Assembly (NCBI GenBank): GCA_903871605.1
Contig: CAIQHF010000036.1
Coordinates: 124,001-188,000, forward strand
Length of the DNA: 64,000 nt
Direction: 5' to 3'
Origin: an uncultured Sphingomonadaceae bacterium
GTDB taxonomy: Bacteria; Pseudomonadota; Alphaproteobacteria; Sphingomonadales; Sphingomonadaceae
A program made the position numbers and the translations under genes. Position 1 is the stretch's first letter, and every line of letters starts with the position of its first letter. The notes under the pieces were generated by a model that searched no databases, had not been told where the DNA came from, and saw nothing but the letters and a program-made list of their open reading frames with translations. Shown here in pieces: positions 1 to 7,867 of the stretch.

Positions 1-238
<238 letters not shown>

Positions 239-260
239 TCATTCCCTTTTCGGCGCTGTC

Positions 261-327
261 GTTCCCCCGCTAAAGCGGAGCCCCAGGCCCGGCCGTTGGA
301 TCTGGGCCCCCGCCTGCGCAGGGGTAC
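261..327. repeat. Imperfect palindrome in the ilvH-ilvC gap
   Basis: An arm reading gttcccccgctaaagcggag and a later arm ctgggcccccgcctgcgcag form an imperfect inverted repeat of the kind seen in other gaps here (11.5, 13.4, 21.2 and 34.2 kb). In RNA it would fold into a strong hairpin between ilvH and ilvC. Confidence 0.5.
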
Positions 328-341
328 AATGGATGGTGAAC

Positions 342-857
342 TCAGGCGGCCTCTCGTCCGCGCGACATCGCCGCGACACCGGTGCGCGCGACCTCGACCA
401 GGCCCACCTCGCGCATCAGCTCGCAGAACTTGTCGATTTTATCCGGATTTCCCGTAACTTCGAAGACGAAGCTCGAAATCGTACTATCGACGACGCGCGC
501 GCGATACACCTCGGCAAGGCGCAGCGCCTCGATACGATGATCACCCGTGCCCACCACCTTGACCAGCGCCAGTTCGCGCTCGATGTGCGGCCCGAGTTCG
601 GTGAGGTCGGTAACCCGGTGCACCGGCACCAGCCGGTCGAGCTGCGCGATGATCTGATCGATCACCGCGGGCGGCCCGTAGGTCACGATCGTGATCCGGC
701 TGACCGCATGATCCTCGGTGATGTCGGCGACGGTCAGCGACGAGATGTTGTAGCCGCGCGCGGTGAACATCCCCGCGATCCTCGCGAGGATCCCCGCCTC
801 ATTGTCGACGACGATCGACAGCGTGTGCCGCTCGGCGGCCTGTTCCGTGATATGCAT
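342..857 (-). CDS. ilvH: Acetolactate synthase small (regulatory) subunit
   Basis: The product is 171 residues, the normal length for the family. The N-terminal ACT domain (about residues 8-85) begins HTLSIVVDNEAGILARIAGMF and continues GYNISSLTVA, followed by the C-terminal regulatory half containing ELALVKV and DKIDKFCELM. It binds the IlvB catalytic subunit and by family knowledge confers valine feedback inhibition. I chose the ATG at 857 because GAAGGA sits 8 nt upstream, inside the end of the preceding 111-residue gene, and because the protein then begins MHITEQAAERHTLS like its homologues. A longer reading to 926 adds a low-complexity leader. The gene lies 4 bp after the unknown gene, so translation is probably coupled. 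Confidence 0.95.
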   Translation of the reverse strand: MHITEQAAERHTLSIVVDNEAGILARIAGMFTARGYNISSLTVADITEDHAVSRITIVTYGPPAVIDQIIAQLDRLVPVHRVTDLTELGPHIERELALVKVVGTGDHRIEALRLAEVYRARVVDSTISSFVFEVTGNPDKIDKFCELMREVGLVEVARTGVAAMSRGREAA

Positions 858-861
858 CGTT

Positions 862-1197
862 TCAATCCTTCTCGGGGGCGAGCAGGATGTTGCCGACCAT
901 GCCGAAATGCCAATAAGCGCGGCCATCCTCGTCGTGGCGGGGATAGCTGATATTCACCACGGTAAAACCGAATCCTTCGAGCACCTTGGATACCGTTTCT
1001 CCCGCATAGCGCGAGGATAGCTTGAGTTTGTCGAAGGACTCGTCGCCGATCGCCGCGGGCCGGTCGAGATGGACCACCCAGTCCGAGAAGGCGGGCGAGC
1101 CTTGCGCGGTCCAGCCTTCGAGGTCCGCCGTGCCGCCATTATAGCGCTGGAAGTCGAACGGCTCGGCGACGTGGACGATCAGGCGTGTGCGCGGCAT
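862..1197 (-). CDS. Conserved-looking 111-residue protein of unknown function inside the ilvB-ilvH operon
   Basis: I do not recognise a family. The ATG shares its A with the TGA stop of ilvB (1197-1199), and the stop lies 4 bp before the ilvH start, so the gene is translationally locked between the two acetolactate synthase subunits. The protein is soluble, with no signal peptide or membrane segment, and rich in aromatic residues and acid/base pairs (VAEPFDFQRYNGG, DWVVHLDRP, VVNISYPRHDEDG, YWHFGMVGN). Its codon use matches its neighbours. Position suggests a role linked to acetolactate synthase or branched-chain flux, but that is inference only. It could also be an unrelated gene captured by the operon. 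Confidence 0.8.
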   Translation of the reverse strand: MPRTRLIVHVAEPFDFQRYNGGTADLEGWTAQGSPAFSDWVVHLDRPAAIGDESFDKLKLSSRYAGETVSKVLEGFGFTVVNISYPRHDEDGRAYWHFGMVGNILLAPEKD

Positions 1198-2948
1198 CAG
1201 ACGAGCGCCTTCGCCTCGTCGCTCGCCTCGCCGATCACCTCTTCGGCGTGGAGGATCATGTCGGTATGCGCCGCGCCGCTCGGGATCATCGGGAAGCAGT
1301 TGGCGAGCTGCGCGACGCGGCAGTCGACCAGCACCGGACCGTCGGCGGCGAGCATCGCGGCGATGCCGTCGTCGAGGTCGCCCGGCTGCTCGATCCGCAT
1401 GCCGGTCCAGCCATAGGCCTCGGCGAGCTTGACGAAATCAGGCAATGCCTCGCTGTAGCTCTCTGAATAGCGGGACGCGTAGATCAGCTCCTGCCACTGG
1501 CGGACCATTCCCATATATTGGTTGTTGAGGATGAAGATCTTGATCGGCAGACGATATTGCGTCGCGGTCGACATCTCCTGGATGTTCATCATCACCGAGG
1601 CGTCGCCCGAGATGCCGATCACCAGCCGGCCCGGATAGGCGACCTGCGCGCCGATCGACGCGGGCAGGCCATAGCCCATCGTGCCGAGGCCGCCCGAGGT
1701 CAGCCAACGATTGGGCGCCTCGAAGCCGAAATGCTGCGCCGCCCACATCTGATGCTGGCCGACCTCGGTGGTGATCACGGGATCGAGGTGGCGGGTCAGC
1801 TCGTAGAGCCGCTTGACCGCCTGCTGCGGCATGATCTCGTGGTCCGAAGCGGGGAAGGAGAGCGACTTGCGCGCACGCCAGCCGGTGATCCGGCGCTGCC
1901 ATTCGCCGGTGTCGGCGGCCTTGTGTCCCTTTGCCTTCCACAGCGCGATCATGTCGTCGATCGCGCTGCCGACATCGGCGACGATGCCGAGATCGACGCG
2001 GACATTCTTGTTGATCGACGAGCGGTCGATATCGATGTGGATCTTCTGCGAGTCGGGCGAGAAGGCGTCGAGCCGGCCGGTGACGCGATCGTCGAACCGA
2101 GCGCCCAGGCAAAGGATCAGATCGGCCTGGTTCATCGCCATATTGGCTTCGTATGTGCCATGCATGCCGAGCATGCCGAGCCAATCGTCATGGCTTGCGG
2201 GAAAGGCGCCGAGACCCATCAGTGTCGAGGTGACGGGCGCGCCGGTCAGCGCCTGCAATTCGCGCAGGCCATCGGACGCGGCCGGGCCGGCATTGATGAT
2301 GCCGCCGCCGGTGTACAGGATCGGGCGCTCGGCCGCGGCGAGCATTGCCACCGCCGCCTCGATCAGCGTCGGATCAGCTTCGGTCTGCGGGCGATAGGTT
2401 TTGTGGCGCAGCGGCGAGGCGGGCTTGGCATAGCGCGCGCTGGCGATCTGGACGTCCTTGGGCAGGTCGATCACAACCGGGCCGGGCCGGCCCGACGTCG
2501 CGATGTGAAACGCCTCGTGGACGATCGCCCCAAGCCGCGCGGGATCCTGCACGAGATAATTATGCTTGGTGCAGTGGCGCGTGATGCCGACAGTATCGGC
2601 CTCCTGAAAGGCATCGGTGCCGATCAATTGGGTCGGAACCTGGCCCGTGATGACGATGATCGGGATCGAATCCATCAGCGCGTCGGCAAGGCCGGTGACG
2701 ACATTGGTCGCGCCCGGGCCCGACGTCACCAGCACGACGCCCGGCTTGCCCGTGGACCGCGCATAGCCTTCGGCGGCGTGCGCGGCGCCGCCTTCCTGGC
2801 GGACGAGGATGTGACGGATCTTGCCCTGGCGGAAGATGGCGTCGTAAATCGGCAGCACCGCGCCGCCCGGATAGCCGAACACGACCTCGACGCCGAGATC
2901 GGTCAATGCTTCCACCAATATGTCCGCGCCGCTTTTTTCGCTGCTCAT
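1197..2948 (-). CDS. ilvB: Acetolactate synthase large (catalytic) subunit
   Basis: A 583-residue thiamine-diphosphate enzyme that condenses two pyruvates, or pyruvate and 2-oxobutyrate, in the first common step of branched-chain amino acid synthesis. The N-terminal PYR domain has VFGYPGGAVLPIYD and the catalytic-glutamate region VRQEGGAAHAAEGYA. A central FAD-binding-like domain follows, then the C-terminal PP domain with GDASVMMNIQEM and FILNNQYMGMV for TPP and metal binding. I prefer the ATG at 2948 over a GTG one codon upstream. It is the first gene of the operon, 84 bp after miaA on the same strand, with a candidate promoter in the gap. Length and motifs are complete. Confidence 0.97.
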   Translation of the reverse strand: MSSEKSGADILVEALTDLGVEVVFGYPGGAVLPIYDAIFRQGKIRHILVRQEGGAAHAAEGYARSTGKPGVVLVTSGPGATNVVTGLADALMDSIPIIVITGQVPTQLIGTDAFQEADTVGITRHCTKHNYLVQDPARLGAIVHEAFHIATSGRPGPVVIDLPKDVQIASARYAKPASPLRHKTYRPQTEADPTLIEAAVAMLAAAERPILYTGGGIINAGPAASDGLRELQALTGAPVTSTLMGLGAFPASHDDWLGMLGMHGTYEANMAMNQADLILCLGARFDDRVTGRLDAFSPDSQKIHIDIDRSSINKNVRVDLGIVADVGSAIDDMIALWKAKGHKAADTGEWQRRITGWRARKSLSFPASDHEIMPQQAVKRLYELTRHLDPVITTEVGQHQMWAAQHFGFEAPNRWLTSGGLGTMGYGLPASIGAQVAYPGRLVIGISGDASVMMNIQEMSTATQYRLPIKIFILNNQYMGMVRQWQELIYASRYSESYSEALPDFVKLAEAYGWTGMRIEQPGDLDDGIAAMLAADGPVLVDCRVAQLANCFPMIPSGAAHTDMILHAEEVIGEASDEAKALV

Positions 2949-3000
2949 CACGCTTGCCTCGATATGATTCCGCGCGCCTAGCAGACATTGCGGAAGGGCG

Positions 3001-3029
3001 CAGCTAGTCGTAACAAACTAGCGTGTCAA
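3001..3029 (-). promoter_or_regulatory. Candidate sigma-70 promoter of ilvB with an inverted repeat in the spacer
   Basis: On the minus strand TTGACA (3029-3024) is followed by a 17-nt spacer and TAGCTG (3006-3001), 53 nt before the ilvB ATG. GCTAGT and ACTAGC (3003-3008 and 3017-3022) form a 6-bp inverted repeat across the spacer and -10 region, which could be an operator. The -10 box is a weak match. No leader peptide rich in Leu, Val or Ile codons was seen. Confidence 0.4.
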
Positions 3030-3032
3030 CTA

Positions 3033-3956
3033 TCAAAAATGGAATAAACTAACAATGTCGGCCTCGCAAACCTCATAAGGTTGCGAAATGCGCTGCCAAT
3101 TGGGGGGGAGCTGGTGCCGCAGCCAGGTTCGCTGGCGCTTGGCGTAGCGGCGGCTCGCGGCCTGTGCGCGCGCGATCATGCCGTCGTGCGTCAGCATGCC
3201 CGCGCGCCACGCCGCAATCTCGGGCACGCCGATCGCCCGCATCGCGGGAAGCGCGGGATCGAGGTGGCGCGAGACGAGCGCGTCGACCTCGTCCACCGCA
3301 CCCTGGGCGAGCATCGCGACGAAGCGCGCGTCGATCCGCTCGGCGAGCCAGTGCGCGTCGGGGATCAACAGCAGCGGGGCGAGCCGCACCGCGGCGCCGA
3401 TCCCGCCGACGCGCACGGTCTGCCAGTCGGCGAGCGTGCGACCGGTCGCGCGCACGACCTCGAGCGCGCGCGCGATACGGGTGGTATCGCTCGGGCGGAG
3501 GCGGTGCGCGGCTGCGGGATCTTCGCGGGCCAGCGCTGCATGGGCGGCCGCCGTCGCGAGCGCGCGCACCTCGACGCGTACTCCCGGTTCGATCTCGGGC
3601 ACCGGGGCGATCCCGTCGAGCAATGTGCGGATATAGAGCCCGGTCCCACCGACGAGGATCGGCGTGCGCCCCGTCGCCTGCACGGCGGCGATCGCGGCTT
3701 TCGCTTCCGCTGCCCAGGCCGCGGCATTATGCGCGACGGCGGCATCGACATGGCCGAACAGGCGGTGCGGTGCGCGCGCCTCGTCCTGTGGCGAGGGGCG
3801 CGCGGTCAGGATGCGCAGATCGGCATAGACCTGGCTCGCATCGGCATTGACGATCGTTCCGCCGATCCGCTCGGCGAGCATCATGCCAAGCGCGCTCTTG
3901 CCGCTCGCGGTCGGCCCTGCGATGAGCGCGAGCGGCGGCAATTCGGGAGTTTTCAT
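3033..3956 (-). CDS. miaA: tRNA dimethylallyltransferase
   Basis: A 307-residue enzyme that transfers a dimethylallyl group to A37 of tRNAs reading UNN codons. The P-loop GPTASGKS is at residues 14-21, followed by [12 protein letters not shown], which contains the conserved Asp and the S-Q-Y stretch. Further hallmarks are [23 protein letters not shown] and the C-terminal [13 protein letters not shown] chose the ATG at 3956, immediately before [15 protein letters not shown]; longer readings run antisense through serB. This start overlaps the divergent serB start within a CATG tetranucleotide, so each gene's promoter must lie in or very near the other's 5' coding region. The gene precedes ilvB on the same strand. 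Confidence 0.95.
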   Translation of the reverse strand: MKTPELPPLALIAGPTASGKSALGMMLAERIGGTIVNADASQVYADLRILTARPSPQDEARAPHRLFGHVDAAVAHNAAAWAAEAKAAIAAVQATGRTPILVGGTGLYIRTLLDGIAPVPEIEPGVRVEVRALATAAAHAALAREDPAAAHRLRPSDTTRIARALEVVRATGRTLADWQTVRVGGIGAAVRLAPLLLIPDAHWLAERIDARFVAMLAQGAVDEVDALVSRHLDPALPAMRAIGVPEIAAWRAGMLTHDGMIARAQAASRRYAKRQRTWLRHQLPPNWQRISQPYEVCEADIVSLFHF

Positions 3957-4833
3957 GTTCACAGCGACGCTGATAGCAGCGGGAAGGCTCTCGCGCGGCG
4001 ATATTTCGAGCGGGATCGATGCGCTGGCGCAGGCCGGCTGCCGCCCGGCGCAGGGCGCCTGGCTCGACGAGGGCGATGCGGCGGATCTGATCTTCGCGAC
4101 CGACCCGCAGGCCGCCCGCGACGCGCTCGAAACGCTCGCGGGGATCGATGTCGTCGTGCAGCCGTCGCTCGGCCGTGCGAAGAAACTGCTCGTCGCCGAC
4201 ATGGATTCGACGATGATCACGGTCGAGTGCATCGACGAACTCGCCGACTATGCCGGGATCAAGGCCGAGATCGCCGCGGTGACCGAGGCGGCGATGCGCG
4301 GCGAACTCGATTTTGAGGCGGCGCTCGACGCGCGCGTGGCGTTGCTGCGCGATCTCGACGCGAGCGCGATCGATCGCTGCCGCGCCGAGCGGGTGCGGAT
4401 CATGCCCGGCGCGATCGCGCTGGTCCGCACGATGCAGGCACATGGCGCGCGCTCGGTACTGGTCTCGGGCGGGTTCACCGTCTTCGCAAAACCGGTGGCG
4501 GCCGAGATCGGCTTCGATACCGCGATCGCCAACCTGCTCGGAATTGCGGACGGCAGGCTGGACGGCACCGTCGCCAGGCCGATCGTCGATGCGGCCACCA
4601 AGCGCGCGACGATCGATTCCGAGCGCACCGCGCTGAGGCTCGACGTCGCGGACACGCTCGCGGTCGGCGACGGCGCGAACGACATCCCGATGATCCAGGC
4701 GGCGGGGCTGGGCGTCGCCTATCATGCCAAGCCGCGGACGGCGGCGGCGGCGGGGGCGCGGATCGATCATGGCGATCTGACCGCGCTGCTCTGGGCGCAG
4801 GGCTATCCGCGATCGCGCTGGGTGGAGGCGTAG
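3955..4833 (+). CDS. serB: Phosphoserine phosphatase
   Basis: A 292-residue HAD-superfamily phosphatase catalysing the last step of serine synthesis. Motif I is DMDSTM (nucleophile and acid Asp), motif II is the serine in VSGGFTVF, and motif IV is [11 protein letters not shown]. An N-terminal part of about 80 residues precedes the HAD core, as in other SerB proteins. The start at 3955 gives [10 protein letters not shown] and leaves a normal length; extending further would need sequence antisense to miaA. Its ATG and that of miaA share a CATG. It converges on a PilZ gene. The usual upstream partner serA is not in the window. Confidence 0.95.
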   Translation: MFTATLIAAGRLSRGDISSGIDALAQAGCRPAQGAWLDEGDAADLIFATDPQAARDALETLAGIDVVVQPSLGRAKKLLVADMDSTMITVECIDELADYAGIKAEIAAVTEAAMRGELDFEAALDARVALLRDLDASAIDRCRAERVRIMPGAIALVRTMQAHGARSVLVSGGFTVFAKPVAAEIGFDTAIANLLGIADGRLDGTVARPIVDAATKRATIDSERTALRLDVADTLAVGDGANDIPMIQAAGLGVAYHAKPRTAAAAGARIDHGDLTALLWAQGYPRSRWVEA

Positions 4834-4974
4834 GCCAGCTGCCACACCCGGCCCCGCCGAACGCTTGGGTCCAGGGTGATGCCTTCAGAAGACGGTGTCC
4901 CTATTGCGGAGGCGCGGGGATCTGACAGGCGATGCGGAAAGCCCTCTCGAGCCCGAAGCCCGGTCGACGCCGGG

Positions 4975-5292
4975 CTATCCCGCCGCCCGGCTCATATCCG
5001 CGGTGATGGCTGCCAGCGCGAACGCCACGGCGGATTCGCTGCGATCGAAGGCGAGGCGCAGCCCCTCCTTGTCGTGACCCACGACCTCGCCCGAGATCGT
5101 GCCCGCTTGCGGATGGCGCAACTGCACGGGCATCCCGCAGGCGAGACGCGCCGAGGTTTCGATCCACGCTCCCGCGCCCGACACCTCGCGCAGCGCGACG
5201 GGCATCGGCCGATCGGCGAGCAGCAGACATAGGGGCCTTCTGCCTGCAGGGCGCAGCCCTTCCGTCCTGGCAAGCCAAAGCCGCGACGCCAT
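4975..5292 (-). CDS. PilZ-like domain protein
   Basis: A 105-residue protein whose central part reads as a PilZ beta-barrel: MPVALREVSGAGAWIE, then GMPVQLRHPQAGTISGEVVG and GLRLAF. PilZ proteins usually bind cyclic di-GMP through RxxxR and [D/N]xSxxG motifs. Here the second motif is ExSxxG (EVSGAG) and no clear RxxxR precedes it, so c-di-GMP binding is doubtful. There is no signal peptide or membrane segment. The ATG at 5292 directly precedes ASRLWLART. It is convergent with serB, about 140 bp away, and separated by 58 bp from a SPOR-domain gene on the same strand. The family assignment rests on pattern only. Confidence 0.7.
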   Translation of the reverse strand: MASRLWLARTEGLRPAGRRPLCLLLADRPMPVALREVSGAGAWIETSARLACGMPVQLRHPQAGTISGEVVGHDKEGLRLAFDRSESAVAFALAAITADMSRAAG

Positions 5293-5350
5293 GTCGACCC
5301 TTCCACGTGACCCGGGGCCGGATCATAACGCGGCAAGCGCGAAGGAAGCG

Positions 5351-6337
5351 TTAAGGCGCGACCGGGAAGCAGGCCGCGCCGCCCGATTTGGCCGCGGCGC
5401 ATGCCTTTTCGGCCGCCGACTTGTCGGCCAGCGGGCCGGCGCGCAGGCGGACGATGGCGCCTGCCTTCTGATAGCTCGGGCTGAGACCGCCGAGCTTGCC
5501 GGCAAGCTTGTGCCAGGCGGCCGCTGCGCCGTCCTGCGATCCATAGGCGCCGAGCTGCACCTGCCACCGGCCGCCCGACGCGGCGACGACCGCCTCGGTG
5601 GCCTTGGGCGCCACTGGCTTGATGGTCGGCTTGACCGCCGCGGGTGCCGGGCCGGACTTGACCTTGACCGGCCTGAGCGGTGGGGGCGGGGCGGATAGGT
5701 CGCTGGGTTCGGCGGGCGTGGTCGGCCCGACCGCGATGTCCGTCCCCCCGGTGACGAGCTTGCGGCCGGTCGGTGGCACCGGCTGGCTCGCCATCTGGGT
5801 CGCGAGCTGCAGCCCTTTCTGGCGATCGTTGGCGCTCATATACTGGTCCATCTGCGCCAGGCTCGTGGTCGCCTGCGGGAGCCCCGCCGCGGCGGCGCGC
5901 GTCATCAGCGCATAGGCTTTGGGCCAGTCGCGCGCGGCGAGGTCGCCGTTGAACAGCGCCGTGCCGAAGACATATTGCGCGCGCGGATCGCCGGCGTTGC
6001 TCGCCTTTTCGATCCACGGCATCGCCGAGCGTCGATCGCCGTCCTGGAACAGCAGCAGCCCGTAATTGGCGGCGCCCTGGATGTGGCCGGCCTGCGCCGC
6101 CTTGCCGTACCAGGTCTTCGCCTGGCCAAGATCGGTGGGTACGCCGCGGCCGAGCTTATAGGCCTGTGCGAGATTGAACGCGGCGTCGCCGTCGCCGCCT
6201 TCGGCAAGCGGTCGCCAGATCGCGACGGCGCTCGCATAGTCGCCGCGCTGCCACGCATCGACGCCGTCCTTCACCGCCGCCATCGCCGGTGCCGCAACCA
6301 CGATCGCCACCAACGCCCCCGCAAACGCGCTTCGCAT
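5351..6337 (-). CDS. Secreted Sel1-repeat/SPOR-domain protein
   Basis: A 328-residue periplasmic protein. A signal peptide (MRSAFAGALVAIVVAAPAMAA) is followed by several Sel1-type TPR repeats (about residues 22-170), with markers such as GDGDAAFNLAQAYKLGRGV and GHIQGAANYGLLL. A proline/alanine-rich linker leads to a C-terminal SPOR domain (about residues 258-328) that starts GRWQVQLGAYGSQDGA. SPOR domains bind denuded septal peptidoglycan glycans by family knowledge. I chose the ATG at 6337 because it exposes the signal peptide. It diverges from a ParA gene 128 bp away, and another SPOR protein ends that operon, which suggests a shared role at the division site. Confidence 0.85.
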   Translation of the reverse strand: MRSAFAGALVAIVVAAPAMAAVKDGVDAWQRGDYASAVAIWRPLAEGGDGDAAFNLAQAYKLGRGVPTDLGQAKTWYGKAAQAGHIQGAANYGLLLFQDGDRRSAMPWIEKASNAGDPRAQYVFGTALFNGDLAARDWPKAYALMTRAAAAGLPQATTSLAQMDQYMSANDRQKGLQLATQMASQPVPPTGRKLVTGGTDIAVGPTTPAEPSDLSAPPPPLRPVKVKSGPAPAAVKPTIKPVAPKATEAVVAASGGRWQVQLGAYGSQDGAAAAWHKLAGKLGGLSPSYQKAGAIVRLRAGPLADKSAAEKACAAAKSGGAACFPVAP

Positions 6338-6465
6338 ATCATCCCTCCGCCGCAGCCCACCGTGCGCGACCAACTCGATAGCACGCGATTATCCGCGCCG
6401 TTAACTCGATCTTAGCCAGCGTCGTGGGATTTGATCGATCAATTCCGAGGGACGAAGGGTCAGGC

Positions 6466-7179
6466 ATGCGCGTACTCGCATTGGCATCGCAGAAGGGCGG
6501 ATCGGGCAAGACGACATTGTCCGGCCATCTCGCCGTGCAGGCGCAACGCGCCGGCGCGGGGCCGGTCGTGCTGATCGACATCGATCCGCAGGGCTCGCTC
6601 GCCGATTGGTGGAACGAGCGCGAGGCCGAAATGCCCGCCTTCGCGCAGACCACGGTGGCGCGGCTTTCCGCCGATCTCGAGGTGCTCCGCCAGCAGGGCT
6701 TCAAGCTGGCGATCATCGATACCCCTCCGGCGATCACCATGGCGATCCAGAGCGTCATCCAGGTCGCCGAGCTGATCGTGATCCCGACCAGGCCTTCGCC
6801 GCACGATCTGCGTGCGGTCGGTGCCACGGTCGATCTGTGCGAGCGTTCGGGCAAGCCGCTGCTTTTCGTCGTCAATGCCGCGACGCCCAAGGCGCGGATC
6901 ACGCACGAGGCCGCGATCGCGTTGTCGCAGCATGGTACCGTCGCGCCGATCACGGTCCACCACCGGACCGATTTCGCCGCCTCGATGATCGATGGCCGCA
7001 CCGTGATGGAGGTCGACGGCAAGAGCCGCTCGGCCAACGAAATCGTCGAGCTGTGGACCTATATCTGGGATCGGCTCGAGAAGAATTTTCGCCGCACCGT
7101 GTTCACCGCGCCGGCTGCCGGTGCTGCGATCATGGCGCCGCGGCCCGCCGGCGGCTTCGGCCGTCGCGTGGTCCAGTGA
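6466..7179 (+). CDS. Orphan ParA-family ATPase
   Basis: A 237-residue P-loop ATPase. The deviant Walker A motif QKGGSGKTT is at residues 9-17, the Walker A-prime region reads LIDIDPQGSLADWW, and Walker B is IIDTPPAI. It is of ParA/MinD type and should dimerise on ATP and bind DNA or a surface to position cargo. It is not followed by a parB gene. Instead it is followed within 12 bp by a gene with a ribbon-helix-helix-like C terminus, and then by a SPOR lipoprotein. I chose the ATG at 6466, which places the P-loop at the normal distance from the N terminus. The cargo is not known from sequence. Confidence 0.88.
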   Translation: MRVLALASQKGGSGKTTLSGHLAVQAQRAGAGPVVLIDIDPQGSLADWWNEREAEMPAFAQTTVARLSADLEVLRQQGFKLAIIDTPPAITMAIQSVIQVAELIVIPTRPSPHDLRAVGATVDLCERSGKPLLFVVNAATPKARITHEAAIALSQHGTVAPITVHHRTDFAASMIDGRTVMEVDGKSRSANEIVELWTYIWDRLEKNFRRTVFTAPAAGAAIMAPRPAGGFGRRVVQ

Positions 7180-7190
7180 GGAGCGGCGAG

Positions 7191-7850
7191 ATGCGCGACG
7201 CCAAGGCCTTCGCCTCGCTCACCTCCGGCCTGCTCGCCCGCAAGGGCCAGGCGCGGCCCGCGATGCGGCCGCAGGGATTCTCGCACGCGATGGGCCAAAC
7301 CGAGGATCTCGGCTGGAACGACATGGGGCACGACGTTCCGCGGATTTCGGGGGTCCGCCTCCCGGCAGGGCTTGCCGGCCCGCAGCCGGCGCCGCAGCCT
7401 GTGTCGGTCGACGCGCCCGCACCGCGGCCCGAGGTGCTCCGCCAGCAGGACGTGATCGCGCGCGAATTCGTCGAGCCCGCAGCGGTCGAGCGCTTCGTAC
7501 CCGCCGAGGAGATCGTGCCCGCCGAGGAGATTGCGGCCGCCGCTGAGCATGCGCCGATCGGGTTGGAGTCGCCGGCCGCCTTCCCGGGGGTGCCGGACGA
7601 GCCTGTAGCTGCTGCTGCGCGCAAGCGTCGTGCGCCCAAGGTCAGGCCGCCCGTCGCGGTGTCGCGCGAGGCGGGTCGCAAGGCGGCCTTCACGCTTCGG
7701 CTCGCGACCGATCGCCATCTTCTGCTTCGCCTCGCCTGCGCGGTCCAGAACCGGTCCGCGCAGCAGATCGTCACCGAAGCGCTGGACCGGTTGCTTGCTG
7801 ATTTGCCCGATGTCGCGCGGCTTGCTGCCAGCCTGCCGCACAAGGACTGA
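7191..7850 (+). CDS. Disordered protein with C-terminal ribbon-helix-helix-like segment
   Basis: A 219-residue protein. The first 150 residues are low-complexity, rich in Ala, Pro and Glu, with a tandem VPAEEIVPAEEI stretch. The C-terminal 60 residues (KAAFTLRLATDRHLLLRLAC, then NRSAQQIVTEALDRLL) look like a ribbon-helix-helix DNA-binding fold. It starts 11 bp after the ParA stop and ends 17 bp before the SPOR lipoprotein, so the three form an operon. By analogy with ParA partner proteins it could link the ATPase to DNA, or act as its regulator. That is inference from position and fold pattern. Confidence 0.75.
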   Translation: MRDAKAFASLTSGLLARKGQARPAMRPQGFSHAMGQTEDLGWNDMGHDVPRISGVRLPAGLAGPQPAPQPVSVDAPAPRPEVLRQQDVIAREFVEPAAVERFVPAEEIVPAEEIAAAAEHAPIGLESPAAFPGVPDEPVAAAARKRRAPKVRPPVAVSREAGRKAAFTLRLATDRHLLLRLACAVQNRSAQQIVTEALDRLLADLPDVARLAASLPHKD

Positions 7851-7867
7851 TTTCGAGGAATATGGAC

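Noticed and set aside
1518-2981. Plus-strand reading frame of 487 codons opposite ilvB
   Set aside because: Antisense to ilvB, rich in Arg, Asp and His, and without recognisable motifs.
4957-4976. Hairpin at the end of the PilZ gene as a terminator
   Set aside because: A 7-bp stem (agcccgg/ccgggct) overlaps the stop codon, but no T tract follows on the minus strand.
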